Assembly (NCBI GenBank): GCA_047625765.1
Contig: JBLHRE010000016.1
Location: 1 to 20,154 of the forward strand
DNA: 20,154 nt
Source of the DNA: JBLHRE01 sp047625765
Lineage (GTDB): Bacteria > Bacteroidota > Bacteroidia > Flavobacteriales > JBLHRE01
Direction of reading: 5' to 3'
Shown here piece after piece: positions 9,601-16,019 of the stretch. Below the pieces are notes generated by a model that worked only from the letters and a program-made list of their open reading frames with translations, searched no databases and had not been told where the DNA came from. How positions within the stretch are numbered: position 1 is the first letter of the stretch; every line of letters starts with the position of its first letter. Position numbers and translations under genes: made by a program.

Positions 9601-10279
9601 CACGAGAAGGCCCAGAAGTAGTAATAGAAATAATACCACCCGTTGCATCTCCATATCGTGCAGGAATACCACCGGTAATTACTTGCAATTGCTCAATAGC
9701 ATTCTGAGGAATAGAATTAGCGTTCATCACTTTAATACCATCGATATAAATATCAGTTGCATTACCACGAGAACCTCTCATATTAATATCTCCACCATCG
9801 TCTGCCTGGTAAACACCTGCAGTTGCAGAGGCCAAAGAGTTGACATCACGCTGTGCTAAAGCAATGATTTCCGATTTGGTTTTAATTTCACCCGTATTAT
9901 CCTTGTTGATTAAAGGCTTTTCATAGAAAATAATCTCTACTTCACCAAGAAGTTCATTTTCCTTTGTCAAGGAAATATTCAAGAATTCGATTTTGTTTGG
10001 GGAAATAATAACCCCTGATATCGGCTGTGTAGCATAGCCAATAAAAGAAACTTCAATGGTATACGTTCCCGGGTTTAGCGGCTTAATGGTATACCTCCCA
10101 TCAAAATCAGCAACAGTACCATTTACAACTTGGCCATCCTGTTTTACAATAACATTGGCCGTAGGAATTGATTCCCCTGTACTTTTCTCTGTCACCACAC
10201 CTTTAAGAGTACCCGACTGTGCAGCAGCTACAGATGCCGCACCCACAAATATTATGAGGGCAAGTAATTTTCGTAGCAT
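6650..10279 (-). CDS. TonB-dependent outer-membrane receptor with carboxypeptidase-like regulatory domain
   Basis: This receptor spans the outer membrane and should take up, or bind, a substrate with energy from TonB-ExbBD. From ATG at 10279 the protein has 1209 residues. It has a perfect 21-residue signal peptide (MLRKLLALIIFVG...AAAQ), a carboxypeptidase-regulatory-like Ig domain at about 22-105 (LKGVVTEKSTGESIPTANVIV, DFDGRYTIKPLNPGTY), and a plug at about 125-235 with DINMRGSRGNATDIYIDG and GGIPARYGDATGGIISI. A long 22-strand-type barrel follows, ending PRRIRLGVNINF. A GTG start at 10306 would add nine residues. There is no SusD partner, so this is not a SusCD glycan system. It heads an operon with the 1249-aa secreted protein (23-nt gap) and a PorV-like barrel. 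The substrate is unknown. Confidence 0.9.
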   Translation of the reverse strand: MLRKLLALIIFVGAASVAAAQSGTLKGVVTEKSTGESIPTANVIVKQDGQVVNGTVADFDGRYTIKPLNPGTYTIEVSFIGYATQPISGVIISPNKIEFLNISLTKENELLGEVEIIFYEKPLINKDNTGEIKTKSEIIALAQRDVNSLASATAGVYQADDGGDINMRGSRGNATDIYIDGIKVMNANSIPQNAIEQLQVITGGIPARYGDATGGIISITTSGPSRVFRGGAELATSEGLDKFGQSLMALTASGPLIRRKDEDRTPIVGYFLAGEAEFKKDPDPSAIGIWKVKDDVLADLAANPIVAAPSGLGTLQRADLLKKEDFELVSRKPNTERFDLSFSGKFDIKPSANTNITLGGSMSRSDYNSYNFDRQGYNYVENPQYIEGEWRSFARFRQSFKATDESSIKNAYYTLQLDYSKRTRKIQDENLKDNFFEYGYIGKFKTYRDKIYNYGTDDTTGLTGWIHGGYRDTLVTFEASDINPAGTAYTESFFDIVGDNKAGNYENIFQIQQGGGLLNGGSPQSVYSIWQNTGNQFNLYQIVDQSQFRITGMGSADIKDHAVQLGFEFEQRTDRLFGMNPIGTWGLARQYMNRHIAELDLSNPMPVYRDGVYQDTVNYDRLYNGANQATFDENFRASLGKPINGTEFIDVDSYNPEDFDLSMFSADELLNNGNGLVAYYGYDYQGNKLSSRPTVNDFFSKTDETGNFTRDIGAFEPIYVAGYIQDKFAFRDLLFNIGVRVDRYDANQPVLKDPFTLFPAYTVGEMPTGKLASGQSVPGNIGDDYVVYVASNEASDVSILGYRSGSTWFDANGVELVDPKSIAEGSATGQMTPWLVDADKVDPTKDVSAKSFEDYTPQVNFMPRIAFSFPISDEAQFFAHYDVLTQRPSGFSRFDPTGYMFILNQGSTLNNSNLLPETTIDYEVGFKQALNKRSALTISAFYRELRDMVQVTSVNYAHPTTYNTYANIDFGTVKGFSFVYDLRRTGNVQLTANYTLQFADGSGSGSESGLNLINSGQPNLRTILPLDYDQRHAIVTTIDYRYGNKDNYNGPVLGGKKILANAGANFQVRMGSGTPYSKQSNITQDAAFGISQRSILSGNINGARLPFQFRIDARFDKSINFEYGTSKKKANCTVYLQVQNLLDARNIGSVYKFTGNAEDDGYLSSAVAQTAINQQTDPQAFRDQYSIKVSNPNNYTLPRRIRLGVNINF

Positions 10280-10408
10280 AAAAAACCTGTATTTGTTAAT
10301 TTTCACTTTAGTTCAAGATGGTAAATATAAAAAATTTAGTTCATTATAAAATTAATCACAACATTAAAAGATCTTTTACGTTACCCCATTCGTATGTTAA
10401 ACTTATGT

Positions 10409-10416
10409 TAATTTTG
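10409..10416 (+). promoter_or_regulatory. Putative -7 box for the Rieske-like lipoprotein gene
   Basis: TAATTTTG matches the TAnnTTTG consensus exactly and lies 23 nt before the ATG at 10440, implying a leader of only about 15-18 nt. No TTG is found at the expected 19-21 nt upstream, so the -33 element is missing or degenerate. The opposite strand of this intergenic region must also hold the receptor-operon promoter, for which only a weak match was seen (TATATTTA at 10329-10322). Confidence 0.4.
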
Positions 10417-10439
10417 CCGCAACACTTTGAGTTATAAAT

Positions 10440-10856
10440 ATGTATAGATGGATATTTTTGTTACTTATTTTTATTTTCTCTTGCAAAAAAGATGCAATTG
10501 ATTCCAGTATACCTTTTAGGCAAGTAAACTTACTAATTTACCCCAATGACCCTGCCTACTTCGATATTAGCAGCCCCGGAGGACATGTTTATATCAATGG
10601 CGGATACAATGGAATAATCATTTATCGATTTAATCAAGAAGAATTTAGGGTTTTTGACAGAGCTTGCCCTTACGACCCATTAGAAACCTGCGCAAGAGTC
10701 CACTTCGACTCACAAGGAGATGTATTGGTTAAAGACACCTGCTGTTTATCTCGTTTCCAGGTAATTGATGGCTCGGTAGTTTCTGGCCCCGCAGCGCAAC
10801 CACTAAAACCTTACAACCATAGCTATGATGGCAATGTGCTTCACATTTACAACTAA
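10440..10856 (+). CDS. Lipoprotein with a degenerate Rieske-like fold (His ligands replaced)
   Basis: The 138-aa product begins with a short lipoprotein signal, lipobox IFSC with Cys15, followed by KKD. The C-terminal half resembles a Rieske [2Fe-2S] domain: EEFRVFDRACPYDP (68-80), then SRFQVIDGSVVSGPAAQPLKPY (104-125), matching the SRFD..TGEV..GPA..PL..Y pattern. The normal ligands are CxH and CxxH. Here the first motif reads C76-P-Y, and the second reads D99-T-C101-C102, so neither histidine is present. Four cysteines remain (76, 84, 101, 102). Either the cluster is lost and the cysteines form disulfides, or a Cys-only metal site exists. It has its own promoter-like box and is convergent with a small lipoprotein across a shared terminator. 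It is probably periplasm-facing or outer-membrane attached; its function is unknown. Confidence 0.72.
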   Translation: MYRWIFLLLIFIFSCKKDAIDSSIPFRQVNLLIYPNDPAYFDISSPGGHVYINGGYNGIIIYRFNQEEFRVFDRACPYDPLETCARVHFDSQGDVLVKDTCCLSRFQVIDGSVVSGPAAQPLKPYNHSYDGNVLHIYN

Positions 10857-10860
10857 AAAA

Positions 10861-10884
10861 AAGGCCACTCAAATGAGTGGCCTT
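10861..10884. terminator. Bidirectional intrinsic terminator (10-bp stem)
   Basis: AAGGCCACTC (10861-10870) and GAGTGGCCTT (10875-10884) pair perfectly with an AAAT loop. They are flanked by an A-run on the left and TTT on the right, so both orientations work. It ends the Rieske-like gene (+) and the metH-metF-small lipoprotein direction (-). Confidence 0.88.
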
Positions 10885-10915
10885 TTTAATATAATATGAT
10901 GTAACAGCATAGTGA

Positions 10916-11074
10916 CTACCAGCAGTTTTCTACTTGTTTTTGTTGTTTAAACTTCTTCTTCCACAATTTCCCTTCATACTTATTTATACTACCTAGATTT
11001 CCTGCCGAACTGCAAGAGCTAAGAACTATAGTGCATACGAATGCTCCTACTACAAAATACACGAATTTTTTCAC
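10916..11074 (-). CDS. Small lipoprotein, 52 aa, GTG start
   Basis: A minus-strand frame from GTG at 11074 to TAG at 10918-10916 encodes a 52-residue protein. It has a textbook lipoprotein signal: basic MKKF, hydrophobic VYFVVGAFVCTIV, lipobox LSSC with Cys21. After the Cys comes a short Ser/Gly/Asn linker and a strongly basic, aromatic tail (KLWKKKFKQQKQVENCW) with a second Cys next to the C-terminus. No ATG is available in frame before the upstream stop, so GTG is the likely start. It lies 71 nt after metF without a terminator between them and is followed by the 10861-10884 hairpin, so it may be read through from the methionine operon or have its own promoter. I recognise no family; the signal peptide is the main reason to believe it is real. 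Confidence 0.65.
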   Translation of the reverse strand: MKKFVYFVVGAFVCTIVLSSCSSAGNLGSINKYEGKLWKKKFKQQKQVENCW

Positions 11075-11145
11075 AACTGTAATTTTTAAGACCGTAAAAA
11101 TAGTGATTTTTATTTAACCCTTCCAGAGTCTAAATCGAGAACCGA

Positions 11146-12099
11146 CTAGAATACCTGCCTGACAATGTTTTGAATTTCGTCTCCCTTGCCCATGGTATAA
11201 TAATGAATACATGGCACTCCTACCTCCTTTAACTCTTTACTTTGCTGTATCAACCACTCGCGCCCAACTTGACTTATAGCTTCCTTGGAATTAGCAGAGT
11301 TCACCGATTTTACTAAATTTTCAGGTATATCAATATGAAACATGTTAGGCAATAGTTTTAAATGTCTTTCAACACTTAGGGGTTTTAAACCCGGTATAAT
11401 AGGCACCATAATGCCAACATTTCTGCAATCTTCTACAAATTGAAAATACTTCTGGTTATCAAAAAACATTTGCGTTACAATATAGTCAGCTCCCGCATCT
11501 ACCTTCTGTTTTAAAAAATTCAAATCTGATTTGATATTTGGTGCTTCGAAATGCTTCTCAGGGTAACCAGCAACCCCAATGCAGAAATTTGTTTTAGAGG
11601 TATTTAATAATTCCTCATCCAAATACTGCCCTTTATTCAAGCCATCGACTTGCTTTAGTAAATCTATTGCATACTCATGCCCACCTTGTGTTGGCTGAAA
11701 ATACTTTTCTTGTTTAGCAGCATCACCTCTTAACAGTAGAACGTTTTCTATCCCTAAAAAATCAAGTTCTATCAGTGCATTTTCAGTTTCTTCTTTCGTA
11801 AATCCCCCGCAAATAATATGTGGAATTGCATCTACATCGTACTTGTTTTTTATTGCCGCACAAATCCCTACAGTTCCTGGTCTTTTACGGACTGTTTTGG
11901 CTTCTAAAAACCCATTCTGAAGGTGCTTATACACCACCTCTTCCCTGTGATAGGTTACATCAATAAAAGGAGGTTTAAACTCCATAAGTGGGTCCAGCGT
12001 TTGAAATATTGATTTAATATTTTGACCTTTTAATGGAGGAAGTATTTCAAACGACACCAATGTTTGGTCTGCTTTTTCTAAGTGATCTGTAACTTTCAT
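11146..12099 (-). CDS. metF: 5,10-methylenetetrahydrofolate reductase
   Basis: MetF is a flavoprotein of the cytoplasm that reduces 5,10-methylene-THF to 5-methyl-THF, the methyl donor for MetH. The 317-aa length fits the bacterial single-domain TIM barrel. Family motifs are SFEILPP (16-22, E18 matching the catalytic Glu of E. coli MetF), LLLRGD (121-126, D126 matching the Asp near FAD), and GADYIVTQMFFD (203-214). Near the C-terminus, IHYYTMGKGD is a variant of the usual HFYTxN motif. ATG lies 1 nt after the stop of the metH C-terminal gene (TAAGATG), so the two are probably translationally coupled. It is the last clear methionine gene of the SAM riboswitch-controlled operon. Confidence 0.95.
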   Translation of the reverse strand: MKVTDHLEKADQTLVSFEILPPLKGQNIKSIFQTLDPLMEFKPPFIDVTYHREEVVYKHLQNGFLEAKTVRKRPGTVGICAAIKNKYDVDAIPHIICGGFTKEETENALIELDFLGIENVLLLRGDAAKQEKYFQPTQGGHEYAIDLLKQVDGLNKGQYLDEELLNTSKTNFCIGVAGYPEKHFEAPNIKSDLNFLKQKVDAGADYIVTQMFFDNQKYFQFVEDCRNVGIMVPIIPGLKPLSVERHLKLLPNMFHIDIPENLVKSVNSANSKEAISQVGREWLIQQSKELKEVGVPCIHYYTMGKGDEIQNIVRQVF

Positions 12100-12100
12100 C

Positions 12101-14776
12101 TTAATAGTTCAAATTTGGAGAAAGCCATTTTTCTGTATCCGCAAAAGCATCTCCTCTTCTATTTGCATACGCTTCGACTTGCTCTTTGTTCACCTTACCC
12201 AGCCCAAAATATTTGGAGTCTTCGTGCGAAAAATACCAGCCGCTAACAGAAGCCGCAGGCGACATTGCCAAACTTTCGGTTAGTGTTACACCAATCTCTA
12301 CTTCCGCATTTAGTAGCTTAAATAATGTTAATTTCTCTTGATGATCGGGACAAGCTGGATAACCCGGAGCTGGTCGAATACCTTGATATTTCTCCTTGAT
12401 TAGCGCAGTATTCTCTAATGCTTCGTTTAAGGCATACCCCCAGTGCTCCTTACGTACTTTTTCATGCATCATTTCAGCAAGTGCTTCAGCCAATCTATCA
12501 GCTAAAGCCTTTAGCATAATGCTGTTGTAATCATCTAGGTCTGCCTCAAAGGTCTGAATGTGTTTTTCAGAATCAATTCCTGTGGTCACAACAAAGCCTC
12601 CTATATAATCTTGCACTCCAACATCTTTAGGAGCTATAAAGTCTGCTAAAGAGATATTTGGCACACCTGGTGCTTTCTGAGTCTGTTGGCGTAACATGTG
12701 AAACTTAAGATTCGCATCACTTTGAACCTCTATATCGTCTCCGGTACTGTTAGCTGGCCACAAACCAATTACTGCTCTAGCTTCTATCCAATTTTCGGAA
12801 ATTATTTTTTGCAACATGCTTTGAGCATCAGCAAACAATTTAGTCGCGGCATCTCCTACAATATTGTCTTGTAATATTTCCGGGTACTTACCGTGCAACT
12901 CCCAAGTTTGAAAAAATGGAGTCCAGTCAATATATTTTTGGATTTCTCCTAAAGCAATTTTTTTGAAAGTTTGATTACCTAAAACCTTTGGTTTATAGAC
13001 GGTATTTTTATCAAATTTCAGTCTTAAACCATTAGCAACAGCCTTTTCAAATGGCAATAACTTTTTTGTTTCTTGTCGTTTGGAGTGCCCTTGCCTAATA
13101 CGCTCATATTCGGTTTCGATGTCTGTAATTAGAGTGTTGCTTTCTTTGCTTAATAATTGACTCACTACCGGCACTGATCTAGAAGCATCTATAACATGTA
13201 TCACTTGATTGTTTTGATAATGTTGGTCAATTTTCACTGCTGTATGCACCTTAGAAGTTGTTGCTCCTCCCACCAAAAGTGGCAAATTCATATTGTTGCG
13301 TTGCAACTCTTTGGCCACATAGACCATTTCGTCTAGCGATGGAGTTATTAAACCACTTAAACCAATAACATCTACCTTTTCTTCTATTGCCTTAGCCAGT
13401 ATTTTATCGCATGGCACCATCACTCCCATGTCAATAATTTCGTAATTATTGCACGCAAGTACTACACTTACAATGTTTTTACCAATATCATGGACATCGC
13501 CTTTTACTGTAGCCAGCAGCACTTTTCCAGCAGACTTCCTGTTCCCTCCTTCGTCTTCAGATTCTAAAAATGGTAACAAATAGGCAACTGCCTTTTTCAT
13601 TACTCTAGCACTTTTAACAACTTGCGGCAAGAACATTTTTCCAGAACCAAATAAATCTCCTACGACATTCATACCGTCCATTAAAGGACCTTCAATTACT
13701 TCTAGAGATTTCGAAAGACTCTTTCGTGCCTCTTCCGTATCCTCCACTATAAATTCGGTTATCCCTTTTACTAAGGCATGTTCTATTCTATTTGCAACAG
13801 GCTGTTCCCTCCATGCCAAGTCCTTTACTTGTGTTTTGGTGGCTCCTACTACAGATTGCGCAAAGTCCAACAGTGTTTCGGTTGCATTTTCTTTACGATC
13901 CAGCAACACATCCTCTACATATTCCAATAGGTCTTTTGGGATTTCGGCATAGACTTCTAACATTGCAGGGTTTACTATCCCCATGTTCATTCCAGCCTGA
14001 ATGGCATGATATAAAAAGGCCGAATGCATTGCTTCTCTTACAGCGTTGTTCCCCCTAAATGAAAACGAAACATTACTAACCCCACCACTTACACTTGCTC
14101 CTGGCAGGTTTTGCCTAATCCATCTGGTAGCTTCAATAAAATCAATAGCATTTCTTCTATGCTCTTCCATTCCCGTAGCGACTGGAAATATATTTGGGTC
14201 GAAAATAATATCCTGTGGAGCAAAGCCTACTTTCGAAACTAAAAGATCATACGATCTTTTACAAATCTCTATTCTTCTTTGAAAGTTATCTGCCTGACCA
14301 TTTTCATCGAAAGCCATTACTACTGTAGCAGCCCCATATTGTTTTATTTTTTTTGCTTGATAAATAAACTCTTCCTCACCTGCCTTTAAACTAATCGAGT
14401 TTACAACACATTTCCCTTGGACGCACTTCAATCCCGCCTCAATAATTTCCCATTTGGATGAATCTATCATAATAGGAATTCTAGCAATGTCGGGTTCCGA
14501 TTGTACCAGATTTAAAAACTTAATCATACAGGCAACTCCATCCAACATTCCTTCGTCCATATTTACGTCAAGAATTTGAGCACCACCTTCTACCTGATCT
14601 CTTGCCACATCCAAAGCGGCATCGTAATTCTCTTCTTGAATTAGTCGCAAAAATTTTCTTGACCCCGTGACATTGGTTCGTTCTCCAATATTTATAAAAT
14701 TGGTGTCAGCAGTAACAATTAATGGCTCCAACCCTGCCAACATTAAAGGCGGTATTGCTTTGTTTGATTTAAGCAT
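12101..14776 (-). CDS. metH: Methionine synthase, C-terminal polypeptide (pterin-, B12- and activation domains)
   Basis: This 891-aa protein corresponds to cobalamin-dependent MetH without the homocysteine-binding module. It transfers a methyl group from 5-methyl-THF to cob(I)alamin. Domains in order: pterin-binding TIM barrel at about 20-310 (INIGERTNVTGSRKF, VSGGVSNVSFSFRG); helical cap at about 320-410; B12 Rossmann domain at about 415-550, with the lower-ligand motif GDVHDIG (426-432, H429 as cobalt ligand), SGLITPS and LVGGATTSK; and the SAM-binding activation domain at about 580-891, with RPAPGYPACPDH (801-812) and SGWYFSHEDSKYFGLG. All key motifs are intact, so reductive reactivation with SAM is expected. 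The start overlaps the preceding metH gene by 8 nt (ATGCTTAA), and the stop is 1 nt before metF. Confidence 0.96.
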   Translation of the reverse strand: MLKSNKAIPPLMLAGLEPLIVTADTNFINIGERTNVTGSRKFLRLIQEENYDAALDVARDQVEGGAQILDVNMDEGMLDGVACMIKFLNLVQSEPDIARIPIMIDSSKWEIIEAGLKCVQGKCVVNSISLKAGEEEFIYQAKKIKQYGAATVVMAFDENGQADNFQRRIEICKRSYDLLVSKVGFAPQDIIFDPNIFPVATGMEEHRRNAIDFIEATRWIRQNLPGASVSGGVSNVSFSFRGNNAVREAMHSAFLYHAIQAGMNMGIVNPAMLEVYAEIPKDLLEYVEDVLLDRKENATETLLDFAQSVVGATKTQVKDLAWREQPVANRIEHALVKGITEFIVEDTEEARKSLSKSLEVIEGPLMDGMNVVGDLFGSGKMFLPQVVKSARVMKKAVAYLLPFLESEDEGGNRKSAGKVLLATVKGDVHDIGKNIVSVVLACNNYEIIDMGVMVPCDKILAKAIEEKVDVIGLSGLITPSLDEMVYVAKELQRNNMNLPLLVGGATTSKVHTAVKIDQHYQNNQVIHVIDASRSVPVVSQLLSKESNTLITDIETEYERIRQGHSKRQETKKLLPFEKAVANGLRLKFDKNTVYKPKVLGNQTFKKIALGEIQKYIDWTPFFQTWELHGKYPEILQDNIVGDAATKLFADAQSMLQKIISENWIEARAVIGLWPANSTGDDIEVQSDANLKFHMLRQQTQKAPGVPNISLADFIAPKDVGVQDYIGGFVVTTGIDSEKHIQTFEADLDDYNSIMLKALADRLAEALAEMMHEKVRKEHWGYALNEALENTALIKEKYQGIRPAPGYPACPDHQEKLTLFKLLNAEVEIGVTLTESLAMSPAASVSGWYFSHEDSKYFGLGKVNKEQVEAYANRRGDAFADTEKWLSPNLNY

Positions 14777-15776
14777 AATCTTCCTTTTTTAATTTTCTTG
14801 GCTCAAATTTCTTTGCTAATTCAGCTAATGCTTCTATATGATCTGGACTTGTACCACAGCAGCCGCCTATAATGTTTATCAAGCCAGATTCCATAAATGA
14901 TTTCACCTGTTCGGCCATTGCCTCTGGAGATTGATCGTATTCGCCAAATTCGTTGGGCAAGCCAGCATTAGGGTACGCACTCACAAAACAATCAGCTTTA
15001 TCGGCTAACACCTGAATATATGGACGCATCAATTCGGCACCTAAAGCGCAGTTTAAGCCTATACTTAAAAGCGGTAAATGTGAAATAGAGATTAGAAAGG
15101 CTTCTGTGGTTTGTCCAGATAATGTTCTCCCACTAGCATCGGTTATCGTACCCGATATCATAATGGGAATCTGAATATTACGGGCTTCAAATAATTCAGC
15201 TATTGCCATTAAGGCAGCTTTGGCATTTAGGGTGTCAAAAATGGTTTCAATTAAAAACAGATCTACACCACCATCCAAAAGCCCTTTTGCCTGTTCATAA
15301 TAAGCCTCTTTTAATTCATCGAAGGTAACAGCCCTAAATCCAGGATCATTTACATCTGGTGACAAGGAAGCTGTCTTATTGGTTGGGCCAAAGGCTCCCG
15401 CTACAAATCGTGGTTTGTTTGGATTTTGAGCGGTGAATTTTTCTGCAACTTCTTTGGCAATTTCCGCAGCTTTCTTGTTTAAATCGTAAACAATATCCTG
15501 CAAGGCATAATCCGCCTGAGCGATACGTGTCCCCGAAAAAGTGTTCGTTTCTATAATATCTGCTCCAGCCTCGAAATAGGCTGTATGTATAGCCGCTATA
15601 ATATCTGGTCGTGTTAAACACAACAGGTCATTATTCCCTTTTAGATCATGGGAGTGATTTATAAATCGATTTCCTCTAAAATCAGACTCATCTAAATCAT
15701 AACGTTGAATCATGGTGCCCATGGCACCATCCAACACTAAAATTCTTTCCTTTAAAATACTTTGAATTGCTTCCAT
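14769..15776 (-). CDS. metH: Methionine synthase, N-terminal homocysteine S-methyltransferase polypeptide
   Basis: The 335-aa protein binds homocysteine and carries the zinc site of split MetH, completing the reaction with the B12-bearing polypeptide encoded next. The N-terminal motif is LVLDGAMGTMIQRY (13-26). Zinc ligands are C243 (LNCALGAE) and C306/C307 (GGCCGTSPDH). The frame is open to an ATG at 15878, but that codon lies in the P3 hairpin of the SAM-I aptamer, and its 34 extra residues resemble no MetH. The ATG at 15776 gives MEAIQSILKERILVLDGAMG, the normal start. The stop overlaps the next gene by 8 nt. Splitting of MetH after the homocysteine domain is common in Bacteroidota. It is the first gene under the riboswitch. 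Confidence 0.95.
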   Translation of the reverse strand: MEAIQSILKERILVLDGAMGTMIQRYDLDESDFRGNRFINHSHDLKGNNDLLCLTRPDIIAAIHTAYFEAGADIIETNTFSGTRIAQADYALQDIVYDLNKKAAEIAKEVAEKFTAQNPNKPRFVAGAFGPTNKTASLSPDVNDPGFRAVTFDELKEAYYEQAKGLLDGGVDLFLIETIFDTLNAKAALMAIAELFEARNIQIPIMISGTITDASGRTLSGQTTEAFLISISHLPLLSIGLNCALGAELMRPYIQVLADKADCFVSAYPNAGLPNEFGEYDQSPEAMAEQVKSFMESGLINIIGGCCGTSPDHIEALAELAKKFEPRKLKKEDYA

Positions 15777-15806
15777 CCGCGTTTTATTTAAATACTGCCA
15801 CGCGAA
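15776..15806 (-). promoter_or_regulatory. Possible riboswitch expression platform: hairpin on the metH start codon
   Basis: On the minus strand TTCGCG (15806-15801) can pair with CGCGGA (15781-15776), whose last base is the A of the metH ATG. The result is a 6-bp helix with a 19-nt loop. The same TTCGCG is also the exact complement of CGCGAA in the aptamer (15926-15921). No intrinsic terminator with a T-run is visible between the aptamer and the ATG, so translational control is the simplest reading. This is a pairing inference, not an energy calculation. Confidence 0.5.
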
Positions 15807-15823
15807 TGAGCTAGAGAATTGTT

Positions 15824-15931
15824 CTTTTATCTTTCCACTAAAACAAAGGTAATAGTGGTGGGAAGTAGCACCCGGCATTTCCGGGTTGCTAAGACTTCAT
15901 AGGGCCCAATCCCTCTGTCTTTCGCGATAAG
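15824..15931 (-). ncRNA. SAM-I (S-box) riboswitch aptamer upstream of metH
   Basis: The minus-strand sequence follows the S-box consensus in order. P1 is CTTATC (15931-15926) with GATAA(AAG) (15831-15824). Then come the conserved AGAGGGA and TGGGCCCTATGAAG (consensus GGAGGGA-n-UGGCCCnAUGAA), and P2 AAGAC/GTCTT. P3 is AGC-AA-CCCGG with CCGGG-T-GCT, in which the usual GGC/GCC start is replaced by AGC/GCT, a compensatory change. P4 is CCACTA (15858-15853) with TAGTGG (15840-15835). The unit sits between a promoter and metH, as expected for a SAM-sensing off-switch. The length of about 108 nt is normal. Binding SAM should reduce expression of metH and metF. Confidence 0.93.
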
Positions 15932-15936
15932 CAATA

Positions 15937-15967
15937 CAAATAAAGGATGTTTTATTTTATTAAACAA
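15937..15967 (-). promoter_or_regulatory. Putative promoter of the methionine operon
   Basis: A -33 TTG (15967-15965) and a -7-like TTTATTTG (15944-15937, one mismatch to TAnnTTTG) are 20 nt apart on the minus strand, the spacing typical of the Bacteroidota housekeeping sigma factor. Transcription would start about where the riboswitch P1 begins (15931), which independently supports the assignment. Confidence 0.55.
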
Positions 15968-15970
15968 ACA

Positions 15971-15998
15971 AAAATCCTGAATTCTCATTCAGGATTTT
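15971..15998 (-). terminator. Intrinsic terminator of the deoxynucleoside kinase gene
   Basis: AAAATCCTGAA (15971-15981) and TTCAGGATTTT (15988-15998) pair perfectly over 11 bp with a 6-nt loop. On the minus strand a T-rich tract (TTTTTGTTTGTTTA) follows. It lies 20 nt after the kinase stop and isolates it from the methionine operon promoter, which starts in its T-tract. Confidence 0.88.
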
Positions 15999-16019
15999 TT
16001 TAATTACTGGCATTTTCAA

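Noticed and set aside
10280..10306. GTG start adding nine residues to the TonB-dependent receptor
   Set aside because: Possible, but ATG at 10279 gives a complete standard signal peptide; the GTG form would only lengthen the n-region.
6650..10306. SusC/SusD-type glycan uptake locus
   Set aside because: No SusD-like lipoprotein, glycoside hydrolase or regulator is present next to the receptor.
10322..10329. TATATTTA as promoter of the receptor operon (minus strand)
   Set aside because: One mismatch in the -7 box and no TTG at the right distance; AT-rich DNA gives such matches by chance.
9213..10349. Plus-strand open frames at 9213-9473 and 10056-10349
   Set aside because: Antisense shadows of the well-supported receptor gene, with no start context or similarity.
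13792..14282. Two plus-strand frames opposite metH
   Set aside because: They mirror conserved MetH codons on the other strand and have no independent support.
15777..15878. N-terminal 34-residue extension of the metH homocysteine-domain protein
   Set aside because: Its start codon lies in the P3 stem of the SAM-I aptamer and the residues do not resemble any MetH; the frame is open by chance.
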